The position numbers and the translations under genes were made by a program. A stretch of DNA of 7,142 bases, from the NCBI GenBank assembly GCA_905480565.1, contig CAJQQW010000212.1:1-7142 (forward strand), given 5' to 3'. Below the pieces are notes generated by a model, which was not told where the DNA came from, did not search any database, and saw only the letters and a program-made list of their open reading frames with translations. Positions 6,294-7,142 of this stretch are shown here, one piece after another (position 1 is the first letter of the stretch; the number at the start of each line of letters is the position of its first letter). This DNA comes from an uncultured Halioglobus sp. (GTDB lineage Bacteria > Pseudomonadota > Gammaproteobacteria > Pseudomonadales > Halieaceae).

Positions 6294-7031
6294 CTACAGT
6301 TTCAGACGTTTGAAAAGGCTTTCTGGAGTTTTTTTCACTATAGCCATAATTAGCCACCATACTTTCGGCGTATAAATGGTGTGACTCTTTTTGTCGATCC
6401 CCTTGATAATATCCCTGGCAATTGTGTCTGGTTTTGCCCACAGGAAATTCTTGTCAAATTCAGCAGTCATGGGCGTATCAATGTATCCGGGTTTCACATC
6501 AAGGACACATACGCCTCTAGGATATAATCGATTTCGAAGCCCCTGCAAATAAGCTGATACCATGCTTTTTGCAGCACCATAAACATAGTTGGACTGCCGG
6601 CCTCGGTCTCCCGCTACACTTGTGATTACAGCAATGGTACCGCTACCCTGGCGTTCCATATGGTTTGCTATATGGGTTAACAAGGACAGCGTGCCGATGG
6701 CATTAATAGAAAGTTCATGCAACGCAGTTGGGAAGTCGCTCTCACAGCGCGGCTGATCCGGAAGGCTGCCGTGGGAGATCAAGACGACATCTATCATCTT
6801 GAGGTCATCGAAGGCTTGCTCAATGATCTGCTTATGTGTATCAAAATTAATGGCATCAAAATGGGCATACTGCGCACTTTTTGCTCCGCGAACGCCAAGA
6901 TCTGTGGCTACTGTCGCAAGATATTGTTCATTTCTGCCAAGTAAATGGAAGGACGCCGTTCTCTGCGCTAATCGCCTGGCCGTTGCGATGGCCAGTGCAG
7001 AGGTGGCCCCTATTATGAGTACGTTCGTCAT
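6294..7031 (-). CDS. DprE2-like short-chain dehydrogenase/reductase
   Basis: From the chosen start the protein is 245 residues, normal for a single-domain SDR. It opens with MTNVLIIGATSALA, a variant of the TGxxxGxG NAD(P)-binding motif lacking the later glycines. The catalytic set is present: Asn110 (SINA), Ser138 (ITSVAGDRGRQ), Tyr151 and Lys155 (YGAAK), with PGYIDTPM at about 181-188. The GDRGRQSNYVYGAAK block and the KRLKL end are typical of proteobacterial proteins related to DprE2, the reductase of the mycobacterial decaprenyl-phospho-ribose to arabinose epimerisation. A longer frame begins upstream at 7130, but its first 33 residues overlap the oxidase gene and are out of character. 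The ATG at 7031 lies two bases after the oxidase stop, indicating translational coupling. The expected reaction is reduction of a polyprenyl-phospho-2-keto-pentose. No strong terminator is visible before the converging gene at 6185. Confidence 0.9.
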   Translation of the reverse strand: MTNVLIIGATSALAIATARRLAQRTASFHLLGRNEQYLATVATDLGVRGAKSAQYAHFDAINFDTHKQIIEQAFDDLKMIDVVLISHGSLPDQPRCESDFPTALHELSINAIGTLSLLTHIANHMERQGSGTIAVITSVAGDRGRQSNYVYGAAKSMVSAYLQGLRNRLYPRGVCVLDVKPGYIDTPMTAEFDKNFLWAKPDTIARDIIKGIDKKSHTIYTPKVWWLIMAIVKKTPESLFKRLKL

Positions 7032-7033
7032 GC

Positions 7034-7142
7034 TTACAAACCCAGCCGTTTTGATTGTTCGGAGTGGAAGACTCTGTCTGCACCGTATTGCGCACGTGCT
7101 TCTGCAAACTGGTCCCAGTTGGGATAGCATTGTCTAAAGGTT
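7034..7142 (-). CDS. DprE1-like FAD-linked oxidase, C-terminal end only
   Basis: The minus-strand frame ending at TAA (7036-7034) encodes 35 residues entering from the right edge. It includes CYPNWDQFAEARAQYGADRV and ends SEQSKRLGL. This matches the C-terminal pattern of DprE1/aldonolactone-oxidase-type flavoproteins, where a YP....F...R...DP...F.S....RLGL ending is typical. DprE1 oxidises the 2'-OH of decaprenyl-phospho-ribose, and its product is reduced by DprE2, so the identity of the next gene strongly supports the call. The FAD-binding domain, active site and promoter are outside the window. The fragment is too short to judge substrate. Confidence 0.75.
   Translation of the reverse strand, partial: TFRQCYPNWDQFAEARAQYGADRVFHSEQSKRLGL

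Noticed and set aside
7032..7130. N-terminal extension of the SDR to an upstream ATG at 7130
   Set aside because: The extra residues lack family resemblance and overlap the DprE1-like reading frame, while ATG 7031 gives a standard SDR start two bases after that gene's stop.
6799..7137. 112-residue forward frame opposite the SDR
   Set aside because: It is antisense to a gene with all SDR motifs.
1..7142. CRISPR array, tRNA or rRNA gene, phage attachment site
   Set aside because: No regularly spaced repeats, cloverleaf-like sequence or conserved RNA signatures were seen on either strand.

Overview
The window looks like an accessory or cell-surface locus from a Gram-negative bacterium, most likely a marine-type gammaproteobacterium. 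This is an inference from protein style only: a secreted arylsulfotransferase-like enzyme, a PAPS-type sulfotransferase and a proteobacterial DprE1/DprE2-like pair, with mixed base composition. No rRNA, tRNA or other marker allows a firmer placement.

Layout. Bases 1-267 are the right end of an IS3-family insertion sequence (last 75 residues of the transposase plus the probable right inverted repeat). At 415-1458 (+) lies a PAPS-dependent sulfotransferase that probably starts at TTG. Bases 1707-2366 hold a heavily decayed IS6-family transposase, readable end to end across two frameshifts and at least four stops, with the first catalytic Asp replaced by His. Around it, 1459-1706 and 2367-2727 have no recognisable gene.

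From 2728 to 6185 (+) four genes run in the same direction with gaps of 24, 44 and 66 bases: an inner-membrane-anchored arylsulfotransferase (ASST) with its expected catalytic His/Arg set intact; an 89-residue membrane protein with a signal peptide and an AYLGPGG start to the mature part; a 134-residue protein with three membrane segments; and a 436-residue polytopic membrane protein resembling GT-C glycosyltransferases. Converging on them from the other strand (7142 to 6294) are the C-terminal tail of a DprE1-like FAD-linked oxidase and, two bases after its stop, a complete DprE2-like short-chain reductase.

Working model (inference): the reductase/oxidase pair would epimerise a polyprenyl-phosphate pentose, a GT-C-like membrane enzyme could use such a lipid-linked sugar in the periplasm, and two mechanistically different sulfotransferases, one cytoplasmic (PAPS) and one periplasmic (aryl sulfate donor), could decorate a surface glycan, lipid or phenolic product. 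The ASST plus its two small membrane neighbours is the part most likely to be an undescribed module. The insertion sequences show that the left half has been repeatedly invaded.
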